Assembly (NCBI GenBank): GCA_964512305.1
Contig: CAZEIW010000111.1
Span: 1 to 63,532 of the forward strand
Length of the DNA stretch: 63,532 nt
From: CAZEIW01 sp964512305
GTDB lineage: Bacteria > Pseudomonadota > Gammaproteobacteria > Burkholderiales > Burkholderiaceae_F
Direction: 5' to 3'
Part shown: positions 17,753 through 27,091 of the stretch, piece by piece
How the letters are laid out: the number at the start of each line of letters is the position of its first letter
Position numbering within the stretch: position 1 is the first letter of the stretch
Position numbers and translations under genes: made by a program
Notes under the pieces: generated by a model
What the model saw: the letters and a program-made list of their open reading frames with translations, nothing else
The model's database searches: none
Told to the model about the DNA's origin: nothing

Positions 17753-17837
17753 GCGAGCTAGCGGGATCGAGGATGGCCAGGCGCGCAAGTATCGCAGACC
17801 CGCGGCGCCGCGGTTCGCGTGGGGCCGCGACCGCGAG

Positions 17838-19925
17838 CTACCGGGACCAAAGCGACTTGAACGCGCGCCATGGCGTGCTCTTGAGCACGTGGAGCAGGTC
17901 GTTGAACTGGTCGGACCAGACGCCGACGCGCGCGCTGGACGGCAGGATCTCGACCCGATCGGCCAGGGGCCCGGCGCGGAAAGGGGAGGTATCGCGCGCG
18001 ATCAACACCCAGTCGCTGCTGGCGCCATTGCCTGCCTCGCCGGGCGAGTCGTCGACCAGCCGGGCCTGCAGACCGGTGGCGGCGGCGATGTTGGCGAGCA
18101 CGGGCCTGAGGTCCAGGAAGCGGTTCGAGATGTGCACCGCCACCACGCCACGGTCGGCCAGGTGCCGCGCGTAGAGCTCGATCGCCTCGCGGGTGAGCAG
18201 GTGGACCGGGATCGAGTCGCTCGAGAAGGCGTCGATCGCCAGCACGTCGAACCGCTGCGGCCCCTGCTGCAGCTCGCGCTCGAGCGACAGGCGCGCGTCG
18301 CCCAGCGCGATCTCGACCCTTGCCGGCGTGTCGCCGAGGTAGGTGAAATCGCGGCGCGCGATGGCCAGCACCGCGGGGTCGAGCTCGTAGAAGCGCACGG
18401 TGTCGCCGCGCCGCCCGTAGGCCGCGATCGTGCCGACCCCCAGGCCGACCACGCCGATCCGCACCGGGCGCTTGCGCGCCTGCGCCGCGGCGATCGCGAG
18501 CCCCACGCCGGAGCTGCGCGCATAGTAGGAACCCGGCTCGACCCGGTCGGGGCCGATGGTCGCCTGTTCCCCGTGCAGGATCACGCCGTGCAGCAGCCGG
18601 CGCATCGGGTGGTCGCCGCCGTCCTGCTCGCGTACGCGCAATGTGCCGTAGAAATCGCGCTCCATCACGATGAGATCGTGCCGGAGGAAGTCGAGGTATT
18701 CCCAGCCGAACCACGCGACCGCGATCGCCGCCGCGGCGGCGGCTGAAGCGAGCGGCCTGCTCCATGCATTCGGCAGCCCGTCGCGTTTCCAGGCTGCCGC
18801 GGCGGCGGCGCACACCGCCAGCAGCGCGGCCGGCAGCTCGTACAGCGTGTGGAACACCCGCGGCGCGACCAGGCCGACGAAAGCGCCGCCCAGGGCCCCG
18901 CCCAGAGAGATCATCAGGTAATAGCGCGTGAGATCGGCCGCCGCCGGCTTGCGCGCGGCCAGTTCGCCGTGGCAGAACAGGCACAGGAAGAACAGCCCTC
19001 CGCAGTACAGCGGTACGGCGAGGCTGACGTCGAGCACGCCGTTCGAGGCCGAGAGGCCGGCGGCCATCGGGACCGCGCAGGCGATGGCGGCCGGCACGCC
19101 CCAGCGCGCGTCGTACCAGCCCCTGCCGCCGCGCCCTTCGAATGCGACCACGAAGCTCAGCAGGTACAGGGTCAGCGGCAGCACCCAGAGGAACGGCACC
19201 GACGCGATGTTCTGCAGCACGTGATTGGTCGTCGCCAGCAGCAGCACGACGCCCAGCGCCGACAGGCCGAGCCAGACCAGCGGCGCCGGCCGCGCGCCGG
19301 CGGGTCCGGCCGGCGGCGCGGGCTGCGGGTGCGCGCCGTGCTCCGCGGCGCGGCCGGCACGCCATGCGGCGGCCGCGCAGGCCAGTGCGAAGACGCCGTA
19401 CGCCGCGCTCCAGCCGAGCGACTGCGCGCGCGAGGCCCACAGCGGCTCGATCACGAACGGAAACGCGATCAGACCGAGCAACGATCCCGCGTTCGAGAGC
19501 GCGAACATCCGGTACACGCGGCGCGCCTCGAACCGGTTCGCGAGCCAGGCTTGCAGCAGCGGGCCCGTGGATGCGAGCAGGAAGTAGGGCAGGCCGATCG
19601 TCGCCGCCAGCAGCGCCAGGATCGACGCGGCGGCATCCTCGCCGCCCGCAGGCTTCCACGCCGCGCCCGGGATGATCGGCAGGAAGGCGAGGCTCAGCGC
19701 GAGCAGGGCGATGTGCAGCCGGGCCTGCGAGCGGGGCCGCAGGCGGCGCACGACCAGGTGCGCGTACGCGTATCCCGCGAGCAGCGTGGCCTGGAAGAAC
19801 ACCATGCACACGGTCCACACGCCCGCCGCGCCCCCGAACCAGGGCAGGATCTGCTTGGCGATGATCGGCTGCACCAGGAACAGCAGGAACGCGGACAGCG
19901 CGATGGTCGATGCGTAGAGCCACAT
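17838..19925 (-). CDS. Fused membrane/spermidine-synthase-like protein
   Basis: A 695-residue protein in two parts. Residues 1 to about 430 form roughly ten to twelve membrane helices (beginning with ALSAFLLFLVQPIIAKQIL). Residues about 430-695 form a Rossmann AdoMet-binding domain of the spermidine-synthase type, with VVGLGVGTIAAYG, the acidic FYELDPAV and DVLAIDAFSSDSIPVHLLT. Proteins with this fusion are common in bacteria and are annotated as fused MFS/spermidine synthases, but polyamine synthesis has not been shown for most of them. The catalytic Asp region is present (AIDAFSSD). It stands alone, divergent from the HDOD gene. Confidence 0.85.
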   Translation of the reverse strand: MWLYASTIALSAFLLFLVQPIIAKQILPWFGGAAGVWTVCMVFFQATLLAGYAYAHLVVRRLRPRSQARLHIALLALSLAFLPIIPGAAWKPAGGEDAAASILALLAATIGLPYFLLASTGPLLQAWLANRFEARRVYRMFALSNAGSLLGLIAFPFVIEPLWASRAQSLGWSAAYGVFALACAAAAWRAGRAAEHGAHPQPAPPAGPAGARPAPLVWLGLSALGVVLLLATTNHVLQNIASVPFLWVLPLTLYLLSFVVAFEGRGGRGWYDARWGVPAAIACAVPMAAGLSASNGVLDVSLAVPLYCGGLFFLCLFCHGELAARKPAAADLTRYYLMISLGGALGGAFVGLVAPRVFHTLYELPAALLAVCAAAAAAWKRDGLPNAWSRPLASAAAAAAIAVAWFGWEYLDFLRHDLIVMERDFYGTLRVREQDGGDHPMRRLLHGVILHGEQATIGPDRVEPGSYYARSSGVGLAIAAAQARKRPVRIGVVGLGVGTIAAYGRRGDTVRFYELDPAVLAIARRDFTYLGDTPARVEIALGDARLSLERELQQGPQRFDVLAIDAFSSDSIPVHLLTREAIELYARHLADRGVVAVHISNRFLDLRPVLANIAAATGLQARLVDDSPGEAGNGASSDWVLIARDTSPFRAGPLADRVEILPSSARVGVWSDQFNDLLHVLKSTPWRAFKSLWSR

Positions 19926-20094
19926 GGCGCGGAAGATTCGCCGGAGCCGGGCATTCTCGCACGGCCAATCGCCGCAAGTGGCGGGTCAAGGCGTTCCTTT
20001 CCCGGCTGCCGGCGCCGCGCGCCCTGGCCTACATTGACATCGCCCGGCCTGGGCGCGCGGGGAGCGAGGGGCAGGCGCGGGCGGGAGATCGTCC

Positions 20095-21315
20095 GTGTTC
20101 GAACTGGCATCGAGCCGCCGGGAACGCGAGGCGGCCGTCGACCCGGCAGCCTTGGGATCGATCGCACTGCGCTGGCAGATGCTGGTTGCGCGCGATCGGC
20201 GCGTGATCGGCGTGCGATTGACGATGTCCCCCGATGACGGGCACTGCGCCACGCTGCCGCTCGGCGCGCTGCTCGACGGCGTGCTGGCCGGTCTCGTCGG
20301 CGGCGAGGCAGCGGCGTTCCCGCAGGGGCTGGTGCTGCTGGCGCCGTCCGGCATCGACTTCGACGCCGCGATGGGTGGCTGGAGCGCGCCGGGCAACGTG
20401 CTGCTCGAGGTTCCTTCCTCGATCCTCGACGACGAGGCGCGGATGCGCACGCTGTTCGAGATCAGGCGTCGCGGCGTGCGCCAGGCGCTGCGCTTGCAGG
20501 AGCCCGCGCCCGCACGCGAGCGCCTCGCATTCTTCCCTTACATCGTCGGACCCGGCGATTTCCGCGGGGGCGGGTCTGCGCTGCTGCACCTGGACGGCGA
20601 TTCCCCGCCGCAGCCCGACGCGGCCTTCGCCGCCGGAGCCCACGCGGTCATCGGATGGCCGTTGCGGTCGACCGCCGCGCATGCCGAACCGCTTTCGCCG
20701 GCGCAGCGGGCGGTATTCGAGTTGATCCGCCTGATCCAGGCCAACGCCGACATCCGCGCGCTCGAGCGGGTGTTCCAGGCCGAGCCGCTGCTCGCCTACC
20801 TTCTGCTGACGCTCGCCAATAGCTCCGCCTTCCGCCGCGGCCCGCCATCGGCATCGCTGCGCGACGCGGTGTCGCGCCTCGGCTATCAGCGTCTGATCAA
20901 GTGGCTGGTGCTGCTGCTGGCGATCTCGACCAAGAACGCCCGCTCCGCGCCGCTGATCTTCGCCGCCACCGCGCGCGGGTTCCTGCTCGAGAACCTGTGC
21001 GCCGAGCTCGGCCGGCCACAGGGCGAATGCGACCAGGCGTTCATCGTCGGCGCGTTTTCGCTGCTCGACGCGATCACCGGCCAGGCGCTGCCCGAGCTGC
21101 TTCACGACCTGCCGATGCCGGCACCCGTCACCGACGCCTTGCTGCGCGGCGAGGGTCCGTTCGCGGCGCACCTCGAGCACGCGCGCGCGATGGAATCCGG
21201 GGACCCTGCGGCGCGCGGCCTTGCCGCGAAGGCGCTGGGCGTCGGAACGGCGCAGACGAATGCGGCCCTGCTGTCCGCGCTCGCGGCGGCGGATGCGATG
21301 CGGGCGCTGGTTTAG
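20095..21315 (+). CDS. HDOD-domain signalling protein with a degenerate N-terminal EAL-like half
   Basis: A 406-residue soluble protein. The C-terminal half (about 200-400) is an HDOD domain, an inactive relative of HD phosphohydrolases, with LIQANADIRALERVFQAEP, LLTLANSSAFRRG and LRDAVSRLGYQRLIKWLVLL. The N-terminal half has the length and secondary-structure rhythm of the EAL-like half of YuxH-type proteins. However, it shows no ExLxR motif or metal ligands, so it should not hydrolyse cyclic di-GMP. Such proteins act as adaptors in motility or stress signalling. The start is GTG at 20095. It is convergent with the XRE-type regulator, 41 bases apart. Confidence 0.8.
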   Translation: MFELASSRREREAAVDPAALGSIALRWQMLVARDRRVIGVRLTMSPDDGHCATLPLGALLDGVLAGLVGGEAAAFPQGLVLLAPSGIDFDAAMGGWSAPGNVLLEVPSSILDDEARMRTLFEIRRRGVRQALRLQEPAPARERLAFFPYIVGPGDFRGGGSALLHLDGDSPPQPDAAFAAGAHAVIGWPLRSTAAHAEPLSPAQRAVFELIRLIQANADIRALERVFQAEPLLAYLLLTLANSSAFRRGPPSASLRDAVSRLGYQRLIKWLVLLLAISTKNARSAPLIFAATARGFLLENLCAELGRPQGECDQAFIVGAFSLLDAITGQALPELLHDLPMPAPVTDALLRGEGPFAAHLEHARAMESGDPAARGLAAKALGVGTAQTNAALLSALAAADAMRALV

Positions 21316-21356
21316 GCCGGCAGCGCTGCCCCGCCGCCGGCACCCGTCGCCGCGCC

Positions 21357-22040
21357 TCAGACCTCCTTCACAACCTTCCTCGGCGGTCCGCCCCGCCGCC
21401 GCACCGTCGGCGCCGGCTCGATCGCGGGCGTCGTGGCGTCGAAGCGGCGCGTCGGCCGGCGGACCGGAAACTGCGCGGGAGCGAGCAGGTACTGCTCGGC
21501 GCGCGCCGACCACAGCGTGGCGAGCGTGGCGTACGGCGGCGGCAGGACGATGAACAGCTGCATCCCGTACTGCTCGCACACCCGCGCGACGTTGCGCAAC
21601 AGGCCGCGGCCGCGCTCGATCGACATCACCGTGTCGATCGAAACGCCGACGCGCTGCGCCAGCGTGCCCATGCTCCAGCCGCGCTCATGCCGGCAGTCGA
21701 CCAGCGACGAAGCGCGCCCCCACGGCAGCGGAATCAGCGGCTCGGGGCCGATCAGCACGCGCGCTCCGTCCGCGCGCTCCGACCAGACATCCTGCGGACG
21801 TTGCGCCGCGACCAGCGACACGCCGAGGCTCTTGAGCAGCCGCAGCCACGTGTCCAGGCGGACTGCGAGCGGCTGGTCGAACGCATGCTTGACGTTGTTG
21901 AATTCGACGCCACTGTCCAGGCTGAGCCGGTACGCGAACGGCGGGACCACCGTCGGCATCTCGCGCGCGAACTGGTCCAGCGTCAGCACGGTGAGGCGGC
22001 TGCTGGTCGGAACCTCGGGAAGCTCTGCGCTTGTCTGCAT
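21357..22040 (-). CDS. XRE-type helix-turn-helix regulator, function unknown
   Basis: A 227-residue protein with a helix-turn-helix of the Cro/CI type at about 113-165 (LVDCRHERGWSMGTLAQRVGVSIDTVMSIERGRGLL, split here for reading: RHERGWSMGTLAQRVG then SIDTVMSIERG). The N-terminal 110 residues match no domain I recognise, and the C-terminus is basic and Pro-rich. Upstream are a plausible promoter and a perfect inverted repeat lying between it and the start codon, so autoregulation is likely. The target genes are unknown. The start ATG at 22040 lacks a strong ribosome-binding site. Confidence 0.7.
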   Translation of the reverse strand: MQTSAELPEVPTSSRLTVLTLDQFAREMPTVVPPFAYRLSLDSGVEFNNVKHAFDQPLAVRLDTWLRLLKSLGVSLVAAQRPQDVWSERADGARVLIGPEPLIPLPWGRASSLVDCRHERGWSMGTLAQRVGVSIDTVMSIERGRGLLRNVARVCEQYGMQLFIVLPPPYATLATLWSARAEQYLLAPAQFPVRRPTRRFDATTPAIEPAPTVRRRGGPPRKVVKEV

Positions 22041-22108
22041 CTGGAAATGGCCGGGCGGCTGCTTGTCGGTTCTTGTCCGCTGGCCGGGGTTCTTCAGGAA
22101 CCGCGGCG

Positions 22109-22124
22109 TCAGCCAATCGGCTGA
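22109..22124. promoter_or_regulatory. Perfect inverted repeat, candidate operator of the XRE-type regulator
   Basis: TCAGCC-AATC-GGCTGA, six-base arms around a four-base centre, lies 69 bases upstream of the regulator start and just downstream of the candidate promoter. Its size and symmetry fit a dimeric helix-turn-helix protein. Binding is inferred. Confidence 0.45.
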
Positions 22125-22146
22125 GCTTTGTTTGGGGTGTGCGGAT

Positions 22147-22176
22147 ACCTTAGAGGCGCGGCGTCGAGCGCGTCAA
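22147..22176 (-). promoter_or_regulatory. Possible promoter of the XRE-type regulator
   Basis: On the minus strand TTGACG (22176-22171) and TAAGGT (22152-22147) are separated by 18 bases. The -35 matches the consensus at five of six positions and the -10 is weak. It would give a leader of about 100 bases containing the inverted repeat at 22109-22124. Confidence 0.35.
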
Positions 22177-22435
22177 GAACTGAGTCGAATATTCACGCGG
22201 TTGCAGGAGGGAAAACTAAGCGCGACCGGACAGCATCCCCCCGAGCCGGGATTCCGCGCGCTGAGGTTTAGGTCTGTTAAGACTTGACCGCGAAGGCAAG
22301 TCTGAGTCCCGCCCTATGACGGGATGGCGAAGCCGATCGAGTGCGCTCGACGCACTGCGCTGGGGCGCAAGGGATGCGCGGCGGGGCAGATCGTTCCTGC
22401 CGCCGTCGGCGAAGGCTCGCTCGCGACAGGGTCGC

Positions 22436-25261
22436 TCAGGACTTGCGAGACGCGGGTTTCGCGCTGCGCGTAGCGCCTTTTCGAGGCGCGGCGGCAGCGA
22501 CCATCGCCCGACGCACGCCCCCGGCGCTCTTGCGCGCGGGCGCCGCTTTCGCCGCGCCGACGACAGCGGCGGCCTTGCGGGTTTTCGGTGCGCGCGCGGC
22601 AGCGTCGTCGGTCGCCTCGGCGGCCGCTCGCGACGGCGCCGGCTTGGTCGACTTGGCCGCTCTGGGTGCCTTCGGCGCCGCGGCCGCGCGTCCGGTGCCG
22701 GCCGCCGCACCCGCCGCTTCACCTGCGGGGTCGGCAGGTGCGCCGCCGGCCGATGCTGCCTTGCGCGCCGGCCGCGGTTCGAATTCGAACCCGATCATGC
22801 CGTCGGGCTTTCGGATCAGGAACGCGGCGAACTTGCGCCGGGTCCGGTTGGAGACGAAGCCCCGCAGCAGGTCGGTGCGGCCTGACGCCAGCAGCTTGCG
22901 CATCTGATCGGCCTCGATCGGCTGCTGCAGGATCACGCGCCCCGACCGGAAATCGCAGCTGCGCCCGGCGCCCACGGCCTTCTCGCAGACATAGGCCATC
23001 GGCTGCTCGAACACGCGCGCGCCGCACTTCGGACAGGCGCCGAGCGGCTGCTGGTCGCCGAAGTCGACCTCGGCCGAGTCGTCGTCGCCCGCCGGCGAGT
23101 TGCCGAAATCGAATTCGAGCTTGAATTCCGGCGATATCTTCAGGGCCGCCGCGAACGGGCGGCCCATCTTGCTGCGAAATCCGGTCAGGGGTCCGATCTG
23201 GCGCTCGCGCAGCAGCTGCTCGACTTCCTCGTACTCGAAAGTGCGGCTCGCAGGGTGCTTGGGCAGCGAGAAGTCGCACCTGATGCATGCGAAGCGCCGA
23301 TAATTCTCCTGCACCGTGCCGCCGCACTTCGGGCAGGGCGTCTTCAGCGTCGCGTAGTCGCCGGGGACGGTGTCCGACTCGTAGCTCTTGGCACGGTCGA
23401 CCATGTGCTCGGTCATCTGCGCGATCTCGCGCATGAACGCGCTGCGCTTGAGCGCGCCGCGCTCCATCTGCGCCAGCTGGTGCTCCCACTCCCCGGTCAG
23501 CTCGGGCAGCGTCAGCTCGTCGATGCCGAGGCCGCGCAGCAGGGTCATCAGCTGGAACGCCTTGGCGGTCGGGTGCAGCTCGCGGCCGTCGCGCACCAGG
23601 TAGCGCTCGACGATAAGGCCTTCGATGATGGCCGCGCGGGTCGCCGGCGTCCCCAGGCCCTTGCCGGCCATCGCGGCGCGCAGCTCGTCGTCGTCGACCA
23701 GCTTGCCCGCCCCCTCCATCGCCGACAGCAGCGTGGCTTCCGTATACCGCGCCGGCGGCTTTGTCTGCAGACCCGCCGCCTCGACCGCGAGCGTCCCGAC
23801 CTGCTCCCCGGGCTCGACGGCAACCAGCGACGCCTGTTCGGTCTGGGCTTCGCGCCCGTAGATGGCAAGCCAGCCGGGCTCGACCAGCACCTTGCCCTCT
23901 GTCTTGAACCGGTGCGGCCCGACTTCGGTGATGCGGGTGGTCACGAGGTATTCGGCGGCCGGGTAGAACACCGCGAGGAAGCGGCGCACGACGAGGTCGT
24001 AGATCTTCTGCTCGGCCTCCGACAGATGCCCGGCCTCCTGAAGCGTCGGCACGATCGCGAAGTGGTCGGAGATCTTGCTGTTGTCGAACACCCGCCGGTT
24101 TGGCTTGACCCAGCCGCTGGCGAGAATGCGGGTCGCGAAGCCGGCATACGCGCCGGCGCCCGCCGCCGGCGCGGCCGCGCGGCGCTTCTTCGGCGCGTCC
24201 TCGCCGCCAAGCATCCGCAACGTCTTCCTGACGACGTCCAGGTAGTCTTCCGGCAGCGCGCGCGAATCGGTGCGCGGATAGGTCAGCACCTTGTGCCTCT
24301 CGTACAGGGCCTGCGCCAGCGACAACGTCGTCTTGGCCGAGAACCCGAACCGCCCGTTGGCCTCGCGCTGCAGGGATGTCAGGTCGAACAGCAGCGGCGA
24401 CAGCTGCGAGCTCGGCTTCGATTCCTCCTCGACCCTTCCGTCCCTGCCCGCGCAAGCGGCGACGATCGCCTCGGCGGCGGCCTTGTCCCAGAGGCGCTCG
24501 GCCCTCGCCTCGGGATCGTCCTCGCGCTTCTTGAACTCGGGATCGAACCAGCGCCCCTCGTAGCTGCCGGCGCGGCAGCCGAACGTCGCCCTCACCTCCC
24601 AGTAGTCGCGCGAGACGAACTTGCGGATCCGGTCCTCGCGGTCGACCACGATCGCCAGCGTCGGGGTCTGCACCCTCCCGACCGTGGTCAGGAAGAAGCC
24701 GCCGTCCCTGCTGTTGAAAGCGGTCATCGCGCGGGTGCCGTTGATGCCGACCAGCCAGTCGGCCTCGGAACGGCAGCGCGCGGCATCGGCCAGCGGATGC
24801 ATGTCCTGGTCCGACCGCAGCGAATCGAACGCCTCGCGGATCGCGGCCGGCGTCATCGACTGCAGCCACAGGCGGCGGATCGGATGCCTGGCCCCGGTGT
24901 GCTGGACGATGTAGCGGAAGATCAGCTCGCCCTCGCGACCGGCGTCGCAGGCGTTGATCAGGCCTTCGACGTCCTTGCGCTTGATCAGCTTCGCGAGCGC
25001 CTTCAGGCGCGCTTCGGAGCGCTCGATCGGCTTCAGGTCGAAGTGCGGGGGAATCACGGGCAGATGGGCGAAGCTCCACTTGCCGCGCTTGACTTCGTAC
25101 TCTTCCGGGGCATGCAGCTCGAGCAGATGGCCGACCGCCGACGAAAGCACATATTGTTCGCTTTCGAAGTGATCCTGGTGCTTCTCGAAGCCGCCGAGCG
25201 CGCGCGCGATGTCGGCGGCGACGGACGGCTTCTCGGCGATGATCAGGGTTTTCTTGTGCAT
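22436..25261 (-). CDS. topB: DNA topoisomerase III with a lysine/alanine-rich C-terminal tail
   Basis: A 941-residue type IA topoisomerase. The TOPRIM domain begins IIAEKPSVAADIARALG and contains DAGREGELIFRYI. The catalytic tyrosine is Tyr328 in LTYPRTDSRALP, the same residue number as in E. coli TopB. Two cysteine clusters of zinc-ribbon type follow (CPKCGG...CIRC at about 650-680, CPKCGA with later cysteines at about 740-765). A C-terminal extension of about 130 residues is rich in Ala, Lys, Arg and Pro, resembling histone-H1-like tails. The start at 25261 (MHKKTL) is the family start. The gene lies downstream of smg in the lysM-dprA-smg-topB order. Confidence 0.93.
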   Translation of the reverse strand: MHKKTLIIAEKPSVAADIARALGGFEKHQDHFESEQYVLSSAVGHLLELHAPEEYEVKRGKWSFAHLPVIPPHFDLKPIERSEARLKALAKLIKRKDVEGLINACDAGREGELIFRYIVQHTGARHPIRRLWLQSMTPAAIREAFDSLRSDQDMHPLADAARCRSEADWLVGINGTRAMTAFNSRDGGFFLTTVGRVQTPTLAIVVDREDRIRKFVSRDYWEVRATFGCRAGSYEGRWFDPEFKKREDDPEARAERLWDKAAAEAIVAACAGRDGRVEEESKPSSQLSPLLFDLTSLQREANGRFGFSAKTTLSLAQALYERHKVLTYPRTDSRALPEDYLDVVRKTLRMLGGEDAPKKRRAAAPAAGAGAYAGFATRILASGWVKPNRRVFDNSKISDHFAIVPTLQEAGHLSEAEQKIYDLVVRRFLAVFYPAAEYLVTTRITEVGPHRFKTEGKVLVEPGWLAIYGREAQTEQASLVAVEPGEQVGTLAVEAAGLQTKPPARYTEATLLSAMEGAGKLVDDDELRAAMAGKGLGTPATRAAIIEGLIVERYLVRDGRELHPTAKAFQLMTLLRGLGIDELTLPELTGEWEHQLAQMERGALKRSAFMREIAQMTEHMVDRAKSYESDTVPGDYATLKTPCPKCGGTVQENYRRFACIRCDFSLPKHPASRTFEYEEVEQLLRERQIGPLTGFRSKMGRPFAAALKISPEFKLEFDFGNSPAGDDDSAEVDFGDQQPLGACPKCGARVFEQPMAYVCEKAVGAGRSCDFRSGRVILQQPIEADQMRKLLASGRTDLLRGFVSNRTRRKFAAFLIRKPDGMIGFEFEPRPARKAASAGGAPADPAGEAAGAAAGTGRAAAAPKAPRAAKSTKPAPSRAAAEATDDAAARAPKTRKAAAVVGAAKAAPARKSAGGVRRAMVAAAAPRKGATRSAKPASRKS

Positions 25262-25418
25262 CTGGACGCGCAAGGGTAGCGGATTCGGGCGGACCGGCCG
25301 CGGCCCGGCTCCCTTTTCAGGATAACAACGAATCCCGGCCGGTGCACGAACGGGACCGCGTGAACCCGCGAAGGGGGCCGATGGGCGGCCTGTCGGCCGC
25401 CGCGCGCGTGACAAGCCA

Positions 25419-25886
25419 CTAGTGCAGCAGGCGCTCGTCGCCGTCGTCGAGCAGTTCCTCGAGCAGCAGCAGGTCGATGTCGGCGGACTGGCTCCACAGC
25501 ACCATCAGCACGATGACCTTCAACATCGCCAGCGGAACCGGCGACTCCGCCAGGGCGGCAGCGCGTTCGATCGCGATCTCGCGCTGGGCGGCGCTCAGCT
25601 GCCCGGCGGCATCGAGAAAGGCGAGGAAGTCGATCGCCTGCGGTCCAAGGCGCTCGATCTCGCTCGCCGTGTAGACGCGGAAACCGGTGCCGGGGGCGTG
25701 CCCGCGATCGTCCGCCGGCACGGCCGTTTGCGTGATGCGCGCCAGCTCCTGCAGCCAGGCGATGGCGTCGCTGATCTCGTCGTGCTCGAAACCCGCGTCG
25801 GCGAGCTTACGGCTCAGCGACGCGGCGTCGGGGCACGCCTCGAGCGCACCGTAGTTCTCGTACAGGTAGACGAGGACGTCGAACAT
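25419..25886 (-). CDS. smg: Smg family protein (DUF494)
   Basis: A 155-residue acidic protein of the Smg family. The N-terminus MFDVLVYLYENY and the C-terminal LKVIVLMVLWSQ followed by an acidic LLLEELLDDGDE are family marks. It is commonly found beside dprA in beta- and gammaproteobacteria, as here. A regulatory role has been suggested, but the molecular function is not established. The ATG at 25886 is the family start. The gap to the dprA stop is 54 bases and to topB 157 bases. Confidence 0.92.
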   Translation of the reverse strand: MFDVLVYLYENYGALEACPDAASLSRKLADAGFEHDEISDAIAWLQELARITQTAVPADDRGHAPGTGFRVYTASEIERLGPQAIDFLAFLDAAGQLSAAQREIAIERAAALAESPVPLAMLKVIVLMVLWSQSADIDLLLLEELLDDGDERLLH

Positions 25887-25940
25887 GGGCGATCCGACTT
25901 TACCGCCGCGGCCGCGGCTTTGCAAACTCCTGGACCGTGC

Positions 25941-27050
25941 CTAACGCAACCGCTGGTAGCGGTTGCCCGGAAGGCGCTCAACATCTTGGGCCAGCTCGAG
26001 CTGCAGCAGCTCGGCGGCGACATCCCCGGCAGGCCGGCCGCTGCGCGCCGCGAGCGTGTCGAGGTCGACGGGATCGCGCCCGAGCAGCGCGAGCAGGCTG
26101 CCGCGGGGGCTGCCGTCGTCGGCCGGCGCGGTCGCGGCATCCGGTTGCGCCGAGGGCGCCGGCGCGCGGCGCAACTCCTCAAGGACGTCCCGCGCGGATT
26201 CGACCAGCTTCGCACCCTCGCGTATCAGTCGATGACAGCCGCGCGACAGCGGGGAATGGATCGAGCCGGGGAGCGCGAAGACCTCGCGCCCCGCCTCGGT
26301 CGCCAGGCGCGCCGTGATCAGCGAGCCGGAATGCAGCGCCGCTTCGACCACGAGGACGCCCAGGGACAGGCCCGCGATCAGCCGGTTGCGCCGCGGGAAG
26401 TTGTGCGCCAGCGCCGGCGTGCCGAGTGGAAGCTCCGACAGAAGCAGTCCATCGCGGGCGATGTCCTGCGCGAGGGCGCAATTCGACGGCGGATAGACGA
26501 CGTCGATGCCGGTGCCCAGCACCGCCACCGTGCCCGCGTCGGTGTCGAGCGCGCCGCGGTGCGCCGCCGCGTCGATGCCGCGCGCCATTCCGCTGACGAT
26601 CGTCAGCCCGGCGCGCGCCAGATGCGCCGCGAAAGCGCTTGCATTGTCTTCGCCCTGGCGGGTCGCGCTGCGGCTGCCGACGATCGCGATCGCGGGCCGG
26701 CGCAGCAGGGCGCGGCGTCCGCGCGCGAACAGAACGAGCGGCGGATCGGCGAGCTCCAGCAGCGGCGGCGGGTAGTCGGGGTCCGCGAGCGTGACCAGCG
26801 CGTGCGAAGGATCGGATGCAAGCCAGTTCTCGGTGGCGGCGATCGACGACCGGGTCGCCGGCGGCGGATCGGCGGCGAGTTGCGGCGCGGCCGCCTCGCC
26901 CGCGACGCGGGCGAGCCGCGCCTGCGTCATGCCACTGCCGAAGATGGCGCCCGGGAGGCCGAACTCGCGCAGCAACTCGCGCGCCGCGCGAGGCGGCAGG
27001 TCCGGCGTCAGGATCAGCCTGAGCCAGCCGGCGCGCTCGTCGCCGTCCAT
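25941..27050 (-). CDS. dprA: DNA-processing protein DprA
   Basis: A 369-residue protein that loads RecA on incoming single-stranded DNA during natural transformation. An N-terminal SAM-like region is followed by the extended Rossmann fold with IAIVGSRSATRQGEDNA, the DNA-binding GMARGIDAAAHRGAL, GTGIDVVYP, FPRRNRLIAGLS and SGSLITARLATE. A C-terminal winged-helix (DML1-like) domain lies at about 305-369. All key motifs are intact. The start at 27050 (MDGDERAGW) follows the LysM gene by 41 bases, so the two are probably cotranscribed. Confidence 0.95.
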   Translation of the reverse strand: MDGDERAGWLRLILTPDLPPRAARELLREFGLPGAIFGSGMTQARLARVAGEAAAPQLAADPPPATRSSIAATENWLASDPSHALVTLADPDYPPPLLELADPPLVLFARGRRALLRRPAIAIVGSRSATRQGEDNASAFAAHLARAGLTIVSGMARGIDAAAHRGALDTDAGTVAVLGTGIDVVYPPSNCALAQDIARDGLLLSELPLGTPALAHNFPRRNRLIAGLSLGVLVVEAALHSGSLITARLATEAGREVFALPGSIHSPLSRGCHRLIREGAKLVESARDVLEELRRAPAPSAQPDAATAPADDGSPRGSLLALLGRDPVDLDTLAARSGRPAGDVAAELLQLELAQDVERLPGNRYQRLR

Positions 27051-27091
27051 GGCGGGCGCGGCGGCCGCACGCCGATCCGCAGCCGGTGCGC

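Larger units (their letters stand above)
22041..22435. other. Intergenic region between topB and the XRE-type regulator
   Basis: A 395-base stretch on the upstream side of the regulator and the downstream side of topB. It holds the candidate promoter and operator listed separately, and a short palindrome GTCT-GTTA-AGAC near 22272-22283. Its composition near 22170-22280 is more AT-rich than the flanking genes. I see no gene in it, and short frames there look like composition shadows. Confidence 0.5.

Noticed and set aside
14744..17761. A 1,000-codon plus-strand frame opposite copA, DUF1993 and the SET gene
   Set aside because: It spans three well-supported minus-strand genes and shows no recognisable domain.
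22316..22885. A plus-strand gene downstream of topB
   Set aside because: The frame runs into the antisense of the Ala/Lys-rich TopB tail and encodes only Arg/Ala/Gly-rich sequence without a domain.
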